A stretch of DNA of 64,000 nucleotides from Paramecium sonneborni (lineage: Eukaryota > Ciliophora > Oligohymenophorea > Peniculida > Parameciidae), in the NCBI GenBank assembly GCA_905182985.1, contig CAJJDN010000096.1, positions 212,680 through 276,679 on the forward strand, read 5' to 3'. This document shows positions 12,284-24,878 of the stretch, piece by piece. A model generated the notes under the pieces. It did not search any database. It saw only the letters and a list, made by a program, of their open reading frames with translations, and had not been told where the DNA came from. The position numbers and the translations under genes were made by a program. The first letter of the stretch is position 1; each line of letters opens with the position of its first letter.

Positions 12284-13020
12284 ATAGTTAATTTTACAAA
12301 CAATCAATAATCGAATTTCAAATTTTTCTTAATTTTTCCTAATCTAAGTATCACTATAAAAGGAGATTTTCAATTATATTACCAAAATTAAAATTGAAAT
12401 ATAAATTCAATAAATAATATTTTATAATTACTAAAATAAATATAATCCTCTAGCTTCTCAATATAAAATATTTGAATTTTTAAGTTTCTAAAGTAATTAC
12501 TCATTTATAATTTGCTATATAATTAGTGTATTAAAAGAAAATGATGGATCAATCGTAAATAAATTTTTATCTTATCTACAATTATTTAAACCTTTTGACT
12601 ATTTAAAATTTTTCAATAGAAAATTTTTTTAAATTATTATAACTCTCAATACTTTCAAAATCAGAATCAACAAATGGTATATACAGAAGATTTAAAAAAG
12701 TGTTGAGTTAAACAACTTTCCCATTTAAAATTTATGATATACTAAGGGAAAGTGATCATAAATATCAAAGAATCTATTGATATTAATCGAAAGTGAATAA
12801 ATAAAAAAGTTTAAAAATAAAAAATTAAACAAATTTTTTGTAGAAGAATATAGGAAAACTAAGTGAAAAATTAAAATTAAGATGACTCTCTATTATTTAT
12901 CAATTTGTTTTTGGTTAAGGATATATTAGAAAATTAAGATCATATACGTTAGTTTTTGATAGGTGAAATATGAAAAAATATGTTTAATCAAAGGAAAAAT
13001 AAAAAGATTAATTTTATGAT
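12284..13020 (+). other. Gene-poor stretch with weak coding-like plus-strand frame
   Basis: Around 12440-12660 a plus frame is open and protein-like (LASQYKIFEFLSF, ENDGSIVNKFLSYLQLFK). Flanking TGAs block it and I could not find matching introns or a start. It may be a decayed gene or an unmodelled exon. The rest is A/T-rich filler. Confidence 0.35.
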
Positions 13021-14024
13021 TCAATATTTAAATTTGATATTGAGATTATTAATTATAGTCTAAATCTAATTATGAATGATTTTGTTTTTATTTTAAATAA
13101 GTGGAAATGGTCCAAATTTTTATTCGATTAATTCAATACCTTCTGGTAATAAGTTATTTCTCATGGTTCTTTGTTGAAACAATAATTTAGGACTTTAGAC
13201 TCTTTTATGTTTCATTTTATTTTATTCCATTTTGAGATTATATATTTCATCTGTAATCTAATAAAAAGAATGAGAGATACTTTATATTCAAGTTATCGAA
13301 TTCCATTTGCTTCAGTTTGGATTTACAACTCATCTATTTTTTCAATTAAAAAATTGATATCTCTAATAATATTAAAGTTATAAGTATCTAAAGTTAAAAG
13401 TGTGGTTCCATCCATAATGTGTTCTTTGATGCATATATTTTATTTTAAAAAGTATACATTTAAAGGTTCGATTATTGTTTATGTTTCGAAATTGATTAAT
13501 AATTTTTATAGATGTTTCTTTAAGCCAATAAGTTTAAATATTTATAGATAAAACTTTCGATTATTATTCATTTCTTCTTTTAATTTAATTAATAATCCTA
13601 CAAGTTTAAAGAGAGATTCATTAAGTTATTAAAGTTTATCACTATTTTATTCATCATATTATTCTTATGCTTAAGCTTATTTACCTAAAATTGTTGATCT
13701 TTGAGATGCAAATCTGGCTCTTGTAAAAGGTTTTTATCTTGATGCTGATTATTAAGTTGATTAATTTAATTCTTTAACTGAATTACTTGCAAAAAGATTT
13801 TGCTTAATAGGAGTCTTTTTGTTTTTAATCTAAATTAAATTTTTGAATATCTTTTTGTCAACATCTTTACGATCACTCATCATTTATAAAGAACTTAAAT
13901 ATGCATTTATATTTAAATTTTCAGCTGATGATCTTCTTCCTTCTCTTTCTGTTAAGCTTTCACATGAATGATTTGTGCTTCTAAAAAGACTTTTCATCGA
14001 GGATTTATTTAAAGAAAGCAGCAT
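13021..14024 (-). CDS. Basic N-terminus, helical protein, function unknown
   Basis: ATG 14024 (MLLSLNKSSMKSLFRSTNHS) to TGA 13021-13023 with one 23-nt intron (13258-13280), about 326 aa. The first 110 residues are rich in Ser/Arg/Lys/Gln (REGRRSSAEN; FTRARFASQRSTILG), as in low-complexity cytoskeletal or ciliary proteins. A helical middle follows (LFKLVGLLIKLKEEMNNNRK), and the end is basic. No known domain is recognised. Its 5' two thirds (13392-14024) reappear after the N at 14452; that second copy lacks the 3' end. Confidence 0.75.
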
Positions 14025-15512
14025 TTAATACCAATTAAATTATATTATTAAAATTAAAATGTTATAAATTCTGATTAAAAATTAAGGTTATAAAATGAAT
14101 ATGCTATTATTTGTATCTCACTATGTAATCATAGTTAATTGATAAAATATTCTTATTCATAATTTATTAAAATATAGAAAAAAATCATTTTCAAAATATA
14201 AAAATAATATTTATTTTAATATTAACTTTAAAGAATTATTTTTTAAATAGAATAGAAAATCTTATGATTATTTTATAGATTTACTTTTAGATTGAGCATT
14301 TATTATGAAATAATTTACAGTATAAATATTAAAATATATATAATTTATAATCTTGACAATCAATTTGTTTTATTAACATGAATGCAAAATAGAATTAACA
14401 CAAATCTTATTAAAGAATAATTGTTTTAATATAGCTTGTTTTTAAATTATCNAGTTAAAAGTGTGGTTCCATCCATAATGTGTTCTTTGATGCATATATT
14501 TTATTTTAAAAAGTATACATTTAAAGGTTCGATTATTGTTTATGTTTCGAAATTGATTAATAATTTTTATAGATGTTTCTTTAAGCCAATAAGTTTAAAT
14601 ATTTATAGATAAAACTTTCGATTATTATTCATTTCTTCTTTTAATTTAATTAATAATCCTACAAGTTTAAAGAGAGATTCATTAAGTTATTAAAGTTTAT
14701 CACTATTTTATTCATCATATTATTCTTATGCTTAAGCTTATTTACCTAAAATTGTTGATCTTTGAGATGCAAATCTGGCTCTTGTAAAAGGTTTTTATCT
14801 TGATGCTGATTATTAAGTTGATTAATTTAATTCTTTAACTGAATTACTTGCAAAAAGATTTTGCTTAATAGGAGTCTTTTTGTTTTTAATCTAAATTAAA
14901 TTTTTGAATATCTTTTTGTCAACATCTTTACGATCACTCATCATTTATAAAGAACTTAAATATGCATTTATATTTAAATTTTCAGCTGATGATCTTCTTC
15001 CTTCTCTTTCTGTTAAGCTTTCACATGAATGATTTGTGCTTCTAAAAAGACTTTTCATCGAGGATTTATTTAAAGAAAGCAGCATTTAATACCAATTAAA
15101 TTATATTATTAAAATTAAAATGTTATAAATTCTGATTAAAAATTAAGGTTATAAAATGAATATGCTATTATTTGTATCTCACTATGTAATCATAGTTAAT
15201 TGATAAAATATTCTTATTCATAATTTATTAAAATATAGAAAAAAATCATTTTCAAAATATAAAAATAATATTTATTTTAATATTAACTTTAAAGAATTAT
15301 TTTTTAAATAGAATAGAAAATCTTATGATTATTTTATAGATTTACTTTTAGATTGAGCATTTATTATGAAATAATTTACAGTATAAATATTAAAATATAT
15401 ATAATTTATAATCTTGACAATCAATTTGTTTTATTAACATGAATGCAAAATAGAATTAACACAAATCTTATTAAAGAATAATTGTTTTAATATAGCTTGT
15501 TTTTAAATTATC
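13392..15512. repeat. Direct duplication around a single N (probable assembly artefact 2)
   Basis: Bases 13392-14451 (1060 bp) recur as 14453-15512 with N at 14452. The unit holds the 5' part of the gene at 13021-14024 and about 430 bp of upstream gene-free sequence (14025-14451). No base difference was noticed. Confidence 0.9.
14453..15085 (-). pseudogene. Duplicate 5' fragment of the 13021-14024 gene
   Basis: The second copy of the same start (ATG 15085) and about 211 codons, cut at the N. It is not an independent gene if the duplication is an assembly overlap. The 15086-15512 stretch upstream is the second copy of non-coding sequence. Confidence 0.85.
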
Positions 15513-15780
15513 TCAAAAGAATAATAAATTTGAATTTTAATCAGGATAACGAATTTCTATAGATTAAATATTTGTAATTTTTAAGTCTTTTTTAATAAAT
15601 TATATTATAACTTTGAATGATGAACATTCTTCGAAGAATGCAAAAATAATTGATCCATTATTATTTATGCCTATCTGAAAATTAAGATAAATATTAAATG
15701 AATAATTAATAGATATTGAAGCTTCATGTAGTTCAATATAATAATCAATAATTTGTATAAAATAAACTTAAAATTAGTAT

Positions 15781-16346
15781 TCATTTTTTCTTTTTTTTAT
15801 TTCTGTCAGATTTTAATGAAGTAACCCATTAAACTTATCCTGGTTTAATTGTACCTTAGCCTTCTTCTTTAAGACAATGGATAAATGAATTAATGTTTTT
15901 TTCTTTAATCTCAATAAAAGGATCTTTGAGTACTTTTGGTAATATAGTTTTTTCTTTGTTAATTTGTTTCAATGGTTTGGGTTCTTAATTTTATGAGGTT
16001 GAACGTTTCTTATTATTTCTAAGATTGGTTTCAAAAAGAACAGAACCAAGAAGTGGTTTAATTCCTATTCTATTTCTTATCAAATGTTCATACTCTATTT
16101 AGATCAAGATGATACTATTGATATATTTCCAAATTTTTCTATATTTTTAGTATTCTAATATTTCTCTGTGGAGAAGGTTTGTCTACCAAAACAACTTGGT
16201 ATATCATGAACTGTTTTATTTAGATCATTAATTTAAATTGGTGCTCGAAGTGTAGTCATGAAAGTGATATTCACATTATTAAAAGATTAATCCAATCGAT
16301 CATGGTAATAGTCATTTACGTTAGGATTTTTAAGTTTATTACTCAT
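15781..16346 (-). CDS. Small basic protein, function unknown
   Basis: ATG 16346 (MSNKLKNPNVNDYYHDRLDQ) to TGA 15781-15783 with one intron of about 23 nt (GTATCA to AGAG) near 16100. The product is about 180 aa, with conserved-looking segments (TVHDIPSCFGRQTF; NRIGIKPLLGSVLFETN; GQGTIKPGQVQWVTSLKSD) and a poly-Lys end. The style (P/G spaced short motifs) recalls ciliary proteins, but no family is recognised. A second frame stays open from about 15890 to TGA 15513-15515 and is protein-like (NNNGSIIFAFFEECSSFK). An unmodelled 3' exon could therefore replace the poly-Lys end. Confidence 0.65.
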
Positions 16347-16388
16347 AGTTATTTTTATTTATATATATATATTATGATATCTAATTAT

Positions 16389-17957
16389 TCATAGTTATTG
16401 ATATTTTAATTCATAAATCTGTATTTAATTGCTTTCTCCAAACTTTACTAAATTTAATTACCCATTTATAGTAAATAATTTGATATTCCATCTTGATTAC
16501 TTATTCTGTTTATTATCTAAATCTTCCTATTATTCATTAGAAAATATATTTATTTTTTATCCATTAACAAATGCATTTAATTTACCATTGCTTTTATCAA
16601 TACTAATCATTATTAATTAATCTTTTGTTATTATAGTATTTAATTATGAAATCTCACTCTCTAATCCTATTTCTAATGTTTTCTTCATTTTTCTAGATGT
16701 TTATAAAGGAATCTCATCATAAATTCTAATTGAATTCTAACCAGTCAGCCATCCATTATTAAAAGATATTACTCTTAATCTTTCTTCAATTATCATTTAA
16801 GATAAACTTGATGTTTATACAAGTTCTATCAAATTTACAATTTCTCCTTTTTAAAAAGATTATGAATCATCAAATATTTTTATTATACATATTCTACCAT
16901 CTATACTTAATGTATAGATACATTTTGTAGATATTTATAATTGCATTTCAATTATCTCAATTGTAGGAATTGATAATATTTAATGAGGTTCTCCTTTTAT
17001 TAAATTCCAAAAAAACATTTTAGAATCTCTTCCTAAACTTGCAAATGTACTAACATCTCCCAATTAACATAGAAATCTTACACTTTTCTCATGTCCTGGA
17101 AATGTCTATATTTTTTTACCAAAATACAAATCAAACAAATATATATTTGGATCGAATTCACTTCCACCTAACAACATTAAATTTGAAGGTATTAAATTCT
17201 TTCCCTTTACTTTAAATAATTGTAAACAAGAACATGGTACATATCTCATTGAATCAATTCTTTGAATAAGTGAATTCAAATTAGCATCATATAAAAATAA
17301 TTCGTTTTCATATGTAGCAATCAACATTTAATTAGAGTTCAACAATGGAAATATGTCAAATATTTAATTACAATTAAGTGTTTGATTCTCTTTAAATGAA
17401 ATACTTTCAAGTTTATTTAATGTTCTACCTATTCTTCCATCTTTAAATCCTCCAACTTCCTATTAAATTTATTTGAATTTATCTTTCAAAGCAATTGGAT
17501 TAGGTAATGATACGGCCTCCTTTAAATTTTTCATATATAATTCTGCAGCCTTCAATAATAGTTACATAACATCTAATAATGATGATACTTATTAATCATC
17601 ATTTGTAGCTTATTTAATTTCTTATAAACCACCAATTGAATTTGAAATTTATTCTCTCAAAGCTAAACATTATATAAATATATAGAGATTACTTCTCAAA
17701 TTTAAGTTTGCATAGTTCTATATTTCTTCCCATAAGTATGAATAATTAACGAAGTGACTATTCTACTCTTTAAAATCTCTTATTTCTCTATAATTCTATC
17801 TAAATTCAGCAAAGTTTCTTTCTAGAGTTTGAAACACTTCCAAAGTTGATTAATTTATTATTGTTTAAATCTTATTGATAAGTACATCATTTTGTGTCTT
17901 TATAGCCTTTTATAAAGTATTAATCTAATCCTAATATTTCATTTCTAATTCATCCAT
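16389..17957 (-). CDS. N-terminal coiled coil plus WD40-like domain protein
   Basis: An intronless 522-aa frame, ATG 17957 (MDELEMKYQDQINTLQKAIK) to TGA 16389-16391. The first 180 residues are helical or coiled coil. The C-terminal half shows beta-propeller-like repeats: LIATYENELFLYDANLNSL, NLMLLGGSEFDPNIYLFD, GHEKSVRFLC followed by TFASLGRDSKMFFWN, and CIYTLSIDGRICIIKI. This arrangement is common in ciliate B-box/coiled-coil/WD proteins, though no zinc ligands are seen here. Function unknown. The start lies 24 bp from the divergent coiled-coil gene. Confidence 0.85.
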
Positions 17958-17981
17958 TTTTAAATTAAAATAATTCTTTAA
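17958..17981. promoter_or_regulatory. 24-bp bidirectional intergenic region
   Basis: Only 24 bp separate the start codons of the divergent genes at 17957 (-) and 17982 (+). Any core promoter elements must lie here or overlap the coding sequence. It is nearly pure A/T with no recognisable motif. Confidence 0.6.
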
Positions 17982-19729
17982 ATGAGTGAAGATGAAATTG
18001 AAATAATTAGATCTGAAGAAGAATTCTAAAGGCAAAATAAATTAATAAAAACACTTTAAACTGAAAATACTGTATATTTATGTCTAATGATATGTTGTAG
18101 AGATTGTATTAGGTAGAAAAACAATTATAAAAAGAGATACAATAATTACATCTTAAATTTAAGAATTTCGAATTAGAAAGAACAACAGCATTGGTTGAAA
18201 TTTAAAATTGGAGTATTTATTTAAATAATTTAAGGAGTTAAATTGGAGAGTAATTTAAAATAGTCAGAAACATAAAATATTTAATATGAACTTCTTTTAA
18301 GAAAAATTAATAAGAAAGTTGAGAATGATAAAAATGAAATTTAAAGTTTAAAGCAATAATTATTATAATCATAAAATACTGTTGAAAAAGATAATGAGAT
18401 AATAAATCTAAAATAAGAAAATTAAGTTTTAAATGATAAGGTTATTAACTTGAATTAGGTTCATATTATTAAGATTGATTTATTGGAAAAGTAAATAGAA
18501 GTTACTTTAAATTAATTATAATAAGAATAGTAAACTTCTATTTCATGGCAAAATAAAGTTCAATAGTTGGAAGATAATATTGAAAAATTAAAAGAGTTTA
18601 ATCAAGTAAATAATTTTACTATATGAGGGTTTAAATTAAATAAAAACATAGTTAATAAATCAAATAGATGAGATTCAGATGAAATTAAATTAGGCGTTAA
18701 TTGAAAATTAGAACTTATAAAATTAATTCGGTTTATCATAATCATAATATTAAGAATCATAAGATAATTTAGAAAAGATGATTGCTGAAATTAAGTAATA
18801 GTATGAAGATAAAATGTAAGCATTTTACAAATAGAATGAATAACTAAATAAATAATATTAAGAAAAATGTAATTAATTAGAAGAAATAATTTATGAAAAG
18901 TAATCATTATTGAAGAGAATTGATGAATTAGAAAGTATTAATAGTTAAATTAATAAAAAAGAATAAGAAATAAAAGAATTAACTTATAAATTATAAACAT
19001 CTGAAACAGAAATAAGTAAATTAGAATAAGAAATTTAAAATATTATACAAAAAAACAAAACAGAACTTTCTAAGAAAGAAATTGAAACAACAAAATTAAA
19101 AAAAAAAATTTAAGAATTAGATAAAAAATCTGAAAAATACTTTAAAGATAATAAATCCATTCATTAAACTATGTAAACTTTAATGTTAGAATTGGATTAA
19201 TCAAGTATATAAATAAAAAAACTAAAGGATTAAGTGACAAGATTATCAGATGAACTATGTTAATAATAAATTGAAAAAGAATCAATTTAAAAAGAAAAAG
19301 AAGATTTAAAATAATAGTTTGACAGTATTAAAGAGATTTAAAAATAATTATTAGAAATAGAAGAAAACAATAAAAATCTTGAAAATTAATTATAAAAATC
19401 AAAAAAAAAAGATAAATAACCTCAGAAATACTAAAAATTAGAAGATAAAATAATAGAACAATAAGAACATTTAGATTATATATTAAAATGTAATAAATTA
19501 TTTATAATGATTAGAGGAGCTACCTGAAACTTTAGAATTTATTTTAGATTTGACTGAAACAAAGTTAAAAGAATTTTTTAAACAAAAAGAATAAGATAAA
19601 TTCATATACTAATCATAACAAGATTTTGTAAAGCATAAGATTAGCAATTATCTAAATGGATTAGAATAAATACTAAAAAAGGTGAAAATAAATTTGAAGT
19701 ATAATATTGAATTAGAATAAGAATAATGA
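17982..19729 (+). CDS. Long coiled-coil protein
   Basis: ATG 17982 (MSEDEIEIIRSEEEFQRQN) to TGA 19727-19729, about 545 aa after four introns (29 nt near 18073, 22 nt near 18214, 22 nt near 18607, 25 nt near 19490). The last intron removes an in-frame TGA and adds the end NYLNGLEQILKKVKINLK. Almost the whole protein is E/K/Q/L heptad-like (QQYEDKMQAFYKQNEQLNKQ; LEEIIYEKQSLLKRIDELES), indicating a parallel coiled coil. It is probably a cytoskeletal or basal-body component; this is inference. Confidence 0.8.
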
Positions 19730-19850
19730 AGAGTTTGTGAAGTAATTTTATTAAAATTTAATCTAAATAAACTATTTAATAAACTAAATGAAGTATATTG
19801 TATTTTGAATAGATTTATTTACTTTATAGAATTCTAATAGATAAATAATT

Positions 19851-20700
19851 TCACATAAATTTAAATAAAACTATCGAAACTAAAAAGACAATTAAGCCTA
19901 TCAATATAAATTAACCTTTATTTTTATGATAACGTATTCCATTAATCAATTAATTGATTCCTTCAAATTATCCTATAATTATAATAAAACTGCAAAATAC
20001 CCATATAATCAGTGACTTTATTTTAAATAGAAGATACTCTATAACCTTAATCCGAAAGACTTGAATGTATGGTTGAAGCCATATCAAGTACATGAGATGC
20101 TTAATTAACTCCTCTTGAAATAAAATCGTTGAGTTGGTAATCTCTTTTGTATTTTTAATTTCCTGATATATTTGGGTTTTTGATTGCTTCTTAAAATAGT
20201 TCATATTTTTAGATATTAGTTTTCATTGCTTACTATTTATGCTTTCAAGTAGTACTTTTAATTTAAAAAGTTCTTTCTCATGCTCTTAATGAATTTCTTT
20301 GAATCTCCTTAACATATTACTCTTAAGTTTGGCTTAAACTTCTTCTGCACTTATTGTATAGTCGTTAAGCATTCTAGACATTGTATTCATTATGTAATTT
20401 AGATCATCGACTTAATCTTAATACTTTCTTATATCAATAGATTAAAATTATTTTCGATTGTCTTATTCATCTTCTTCACAAATTGGATCTGATTTACTAT
20501 TTTCTTATAATTATTACTTACTCTAATTAAATTAGTTTTCTTGAAATTTCACTATGTTATTCATTTAACAATTTTAAAGATGTTTATAATACATTTTCTT
20601 ATTAATAATATTATTTTTTGAATGTCTCCCAATCTAAAAATTAAGAATCTTTTTCAATTAATATTGGTTATCTTTCTTGATCATCTTATTCTTTATTCAT
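19851..20700 (-). CDS. Golgi Qb-SNARE, GOS1/GOSR1-like
   Basis: ATG 20700 (MNKEQDDQERQPILIEKDSQ) to TGA 19851-19853 with three introns (25, 23 and 28 nt). After splicing, the 3' half reads NDFISRGVNQASHVLDMAST, SLSDQGYRVSSIQNKV, a QFEGINQLINGIRYHK linker, and a tail anchor, GQFILIGLIVFLVSIVLFKF. This matches the GOSR1/GOS28 family: SNARE helix, a central Gln at the zero layer, the short N-L-I-x-x-I linker, then a membrane segment. The family works in ER-Golgi and intra-Golgi fusion. Without splicing the third exon, an out-of-frame 78-aa reading ending in hydrophobic residues appears at 19968-20204. Confidence 0.85.
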
Positions 20701-20753
20701 ATGAAACAATAAAATTAAATTTATTTTAAATATATAAACAATTAAATTAAAAA

Positions 20754-22205
20754 TCAAAAGAATTATGGATTTCTTTAAAGATATTAGGTCTGTTTTGGAT
20801 AATTATGATTAACTCTATCAGAACATGCAGAATTAATTACTCTTTTTGGAGTTGAAACTGCACTTGAAATTCTAAATGGTGATTGATTTATCTAATTTAA
20901 TTAAGGTAAAGCTTTAACATTAAATTAATTATGTTATTAATTCTCAAAAGAAGGTTTATTAAATTATGTTTATTAGTGTTCTGTTTAATACTATTCAGAA
21001 TTAGATCTCATTCTTTTTAATCTAGGATTTTAAACTTATAATAATTAATTGTAATATTCATCTAATATTTTCTCTATATTGAATGTTTATTAACAAAATG
21101 GACAATCTATGTTTCTGTTCAAACCATAAGTAATAATTTATTAATATTTTGAATCAAGACAAATCTTACAATAATAATGTCCGCATTCTCCTTTTACACC
21201 TTTCTCTTAATCAGATTAACAAAAATAACAGAATTCTGTATTCTTTTAAATTATAGAATTCTATCTTGATAATACAGATTAATAATCATTATTATTTGTA
21301 GATTAATCAATTGTAAAATCATTAGATAATAATTCAGTGCAAGAAGGTTCTAAGCAAAAATTAGTTTGAAATAATTTAGATTTATTTAACTAATCTTTAA
21401 TGCATTTTTAACAATGAGTATGTCCACATTTATTAATGTACAATTTATTGATTGATTCTTTACATTAAAGACATTTATTTTATTGCATAGTTGTATCCAT
21501 TAATGGTGAAAATTACAAAAATGGGAAGTCTTCTCTTTTGAGTTCCATCTTACAAAAGAAATCTTTACAAATAAAAGATTATCCTAGTTTAAAATAAAAT
21601 TTCAAACATAATTTACAATAAGTATGATTACAAGAAAGAGATTTTTATAATTCTCCTTGTTCAAATATTCTTTAACATCCATTACATTCTTGTTTCATTT
21701 CTAAAACATAATCTAATAATGAAGATGATCGACTTCTTGATTTTTTAGATGTCTCTATTATAAATTCAGATTATTATTAAACTATTTTTAAAATTAATTC
21801 CAAATTTTCACTGTTAGACAATGATATAGATGTATTTTGAGTTATAAATATAATATCTATTTTAAAATTATTACTTAAAAGTTCTAGAATCTCTTTGTTA
21901 CAAATTTAAGTAGTCATCATATTATACTAAGTTTTTATGAATATTTTCATAACTTAAGATGCTTCTTCTTGATTAATTAAAGAATAAAATAGATCGGTAT
22001 TTGGATTTCTTATAATTTAATTCATTAATTCAATAGTTTTGAAGATTCTGATTCTTGAAAGCTAATATTAATTTGGATAAGGTTTTAATAGTGAAATCTA
22101 TTCATGTTAATTAGTTTTAATAAGCACTTCTATGATTCCACAAAATAAGGCAGCCCAACAATCATTACTTTAGTGAGAGTTTTTTATTCTAGAAGAATTA
22201 TTCAT
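20754..22205 (-). CDS. Protein with three tandem Cys/His zinc modules, RING-like
   Basis: An intronless 483-aa frame, ATG 22205 (MNNSSRIKNSHQSNDCWAAL) to TGA 20754-20756. The N-terminal 170 residues are helical. Three Cys-rich modules then follow: CNGCQRIF..LSCNHTYCKLCL, CLQCKES..KCGHTHCQKC, and CYFCQSD..GECGHYYCKICL..CPFC. The spacing suggests a RING-IBR-RING-like ubiquitin ligase, but the middle module is not clearly IBR, so I call it RING-like. A Q/N-rich tail follows (SSAVSTPKRVINSACSDRV). It lies 53 bp downstream of the GOS1 start on the same strand. Confidence 0.8.
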
Positions 22206-22376
22206 AAATTATTTATATTTAATTATACTGAATTTAATATTGTTGCTTATAAAATCAATTAATTTAAATTGAGAATAAAGAATTAATCAGTTTTATTTGA
22301 TCAAATATTATCAGATTGTTAAAATAATATATATGATAACATAAAATTAATGTATGATTTTTATTTAATAATGGAA

Positions 22377-24806
22377 TCAACTGATTACTTCTTCTTATTA
22401 TTCTTCTTCTTCTTCTTCTTATTATTATTATTATTATTATTATTATTCTCCTTATTATTATTCTTATTATTATTCTACTTATTATTATTCTTATTATTCT
22501 ACTTATTATAATTCTTATTATTATTATTTTTCTTCAGGTGAATTGATTTCTTCAACTTTAACTTCTTAAACTTCAACTTTCATATCTTCATGAGATTCAA
22601 TTTTCAATTCTGTTTCATGTTTTACTTAGAGGTCATTAACAACTTCTTCTTATTTGTGTTTATCATGATGATCAGGTAAATGTTTATGAATATCATCTTA
22701 TGAACTTTTTCTACCAGGTTCTTAATGTTCTTAACCTTCATGAGCCTTCCAATATTTATTAACAGTTTGATCTGTTATAATTTCACTAGCTTAAGGGGAT
22801 GTTTTTAAATTTTATTCTTAGAATTAAATAATTTATTCAACTAAAATATATATGAATATTAAAATTACCAACTTTAGGACTTGTTTCTGGACTATTGATA
22901 ACTTTTTCAAGTTCTTCTTCATCAACATCAATCATCATTTCGGGCTTTTTAGAATTAGTTTCTTAAATTTCTTATGTTTCATCTTTTTAAGGATGATTAA
23001 CATTTTCATCTTAATCATCTGTATTTTATATTTCTTCTGTATCTTCTTCAACTTCCAAAGAAGGTTATTGATCTTATTATTAAATTTATGTTTATTGAGT
23101 ATTTTGAGAATTTTTGATTTTTTGAAAGTTCTATATATTAATAATATAATATAATACTTTAAACATTTCATTCATATTTTCATCATTTGTATCCATTTAA
23201 ATTTTAGGTTTAGGATTGACTCCTAACATATATTAATTTTCAATAATTCTAACAGGTTCAAGTACTTGTTCAATATATTAATTCCATTCTTAATTATTTT
23301 AAATTTTATTTAGGAAATAATAACTTAATTTACTTAATATTCCAACATATCCTCTTCTTATTTATGTATTTAATGATCCAATATTTTCTTTTTCAAATGT
23401 ATTATATTTAATTATGAATTGAATAAGATTTAGGGATAAGAAATCTTCTTATACATTTTCAAATTGTGGTCTATCAAAAATAAAGGTTGTAATGTCGAAA
23501 AAGTGAATTTGTAATTGATTGTTGAATTCATATTAAATAACAAATTTCATTAGTATTTCATAAATACCTTTATGATCGAATTGATCAATCAATTCAACAT
23601 TATTGATTCTCAAGATAGATAAATATAATTGTAACAACTTCAACTTCATCTAACTAAAAGGCTATTGTGATATTCCATATGTAGTATTAAAAGCACCTTG
23701 AATAAGGAAGTGAAATTACTGATAGATATTTTTTCAGCAAGCAAAGCACTCTTGAATTCTTAGGCAATTGGATAAAATTAATTATAACTTAATTAAAAGG
23801 AGGGATTCTTTTCTTATTGTTATTACACATAACGATGAATGGCTTCCAATAATGTGATCAGTACAGAAACTACAGCACCAGAACTAGAATTTAACTAAAA
23901 ATATTATTATATGTTACAGCTATAGCAAATAGTTTTTCAGGAATGTTAAGAACTGAAAGAAATAATTCTGATTTATTTAAGATTTCTATTATTATATGAC
24001 TACAATTATCAGTGATGTCATTTTAATGAGTCTTATATTCAAATACTCTAATCACTCTACGTAACAGATCACTTCTCTCTTCTTAAAAATTAGTTTGATT
24101 CTCTTATTGTTCTTGATTAGTATCTAAAATGATTAATTTTTCAATTATTTCAGCTATATGAAATACATCCAAATTCTTAATCAAATTACTTAAAATTGAT
24201 TTATGTTCTGGCTAAGAAAGAAATCTCCATAGCTTTAAAATATATTCATCATTTATACATCATAACCTCTTCTTCTGATGATTCCACATACTACTTTAGA
24301 TATATATCCAGCAAGAGTCACATTCAAATAATCTCTATCCAATATATCAAAAATCTTTGGTAAAAATTCTTGTCTGCGTTCTTCATTTTACTCATAATTT
24401 GGATTAGATTTATCTGCTTCGAATAGATAATCTATGATTACGCCATTCTCATTCCCTATTGCCTCACTTATCATAAAGGGGTATCTTATCATTTTTAATT
24501 AAATCATTTTACCTAATCTAAGTCTTCTCGTTATATTCCTCATCTTCATTAACACACAAGTATCCTATCATCTTATTAAATGTATCTATGTTTTTTATAA
24601 CACTTAAATAAATAAAAAAGACTTACAAATTTCCAAACTTGGATGCTCCATTTAATTTGATTTCTTATAAGGTGTCTTCATCAAGAATCATCTCTAATGT
24701 ACAGTTTTCTTAAGACAGTAAAGGGTCTAAAACCGAACCTAAACCAGCAAAGAATCGCTAGAAGCTTAAAGAATACAACTTATATATCTTACTTGAAGAA
24801 CATCAT
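22377..24806 (-). CDS. SAPS-domain regulatory subunit of PP6/Sit4 phosphatase
   Basis: ATG 24806. After a 28-nt intron the protein begins MMFFNFQRFFAGLGSVL, then LLSQENCTLEMILDEDTLQE, the hallmark SAPS start (W/F-x-F, then VTLEELLDEE-like). Next come NKMIGYLCVNEDEEYNEK, RYPFMISEAIGNENGVIIDY and AGYISKVVCGIIRRRGYD. These residues follow the helical repeats that contact PP6-type catalytic subunits. Introns of 28, 24-41 and 28 nt lie near the 5' end; more may exist. The C-terminus is low complexity (WKAHEGQEHQEPGRKSS, HKHLPDHHDKHKQEE) and ends in a poly-Q/E tract before TGA 22377-22379. Two antisense open frames near 22850-23170 are shadows. Confidence 0.8.
22389..22543 (-). repeat. Poly-Gln/Glu coding tract at C-terminus of SAPS protein
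   Basis: A purine trinucleotide run (TAA, TAG, GAA, GAG, CAA classes on the minus strand) encodes about 50 residues, mostly Gln with Glu blocks. It is coding only because TAA/TAG are Gln; under the standard code it would be a string of stops. It is a candidate length-variable microsatellite. Confidence 0.85.
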
Positions 24807-24878
24807 TTTTATTTTATTATAATAGGAGAAAATTAATGTTTCTATTATAAATTAATAATTATTAAACAAAATAAAATT

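Noticed and set aside
22380..22540. Non-coding microsatellite
   Set aside because: The triplet run is in frame with the SAPS-protein C-terminus and flanked by coding sequence, so it is a coding poly-Q/E tract.
22852..23171. Open frames of 78-100 aa on both strands
   Set aside because: They overlap the SAPS-protein coding region, whose minus-strand frame continues through; composition is hydrophobic or Lys-rich noise.
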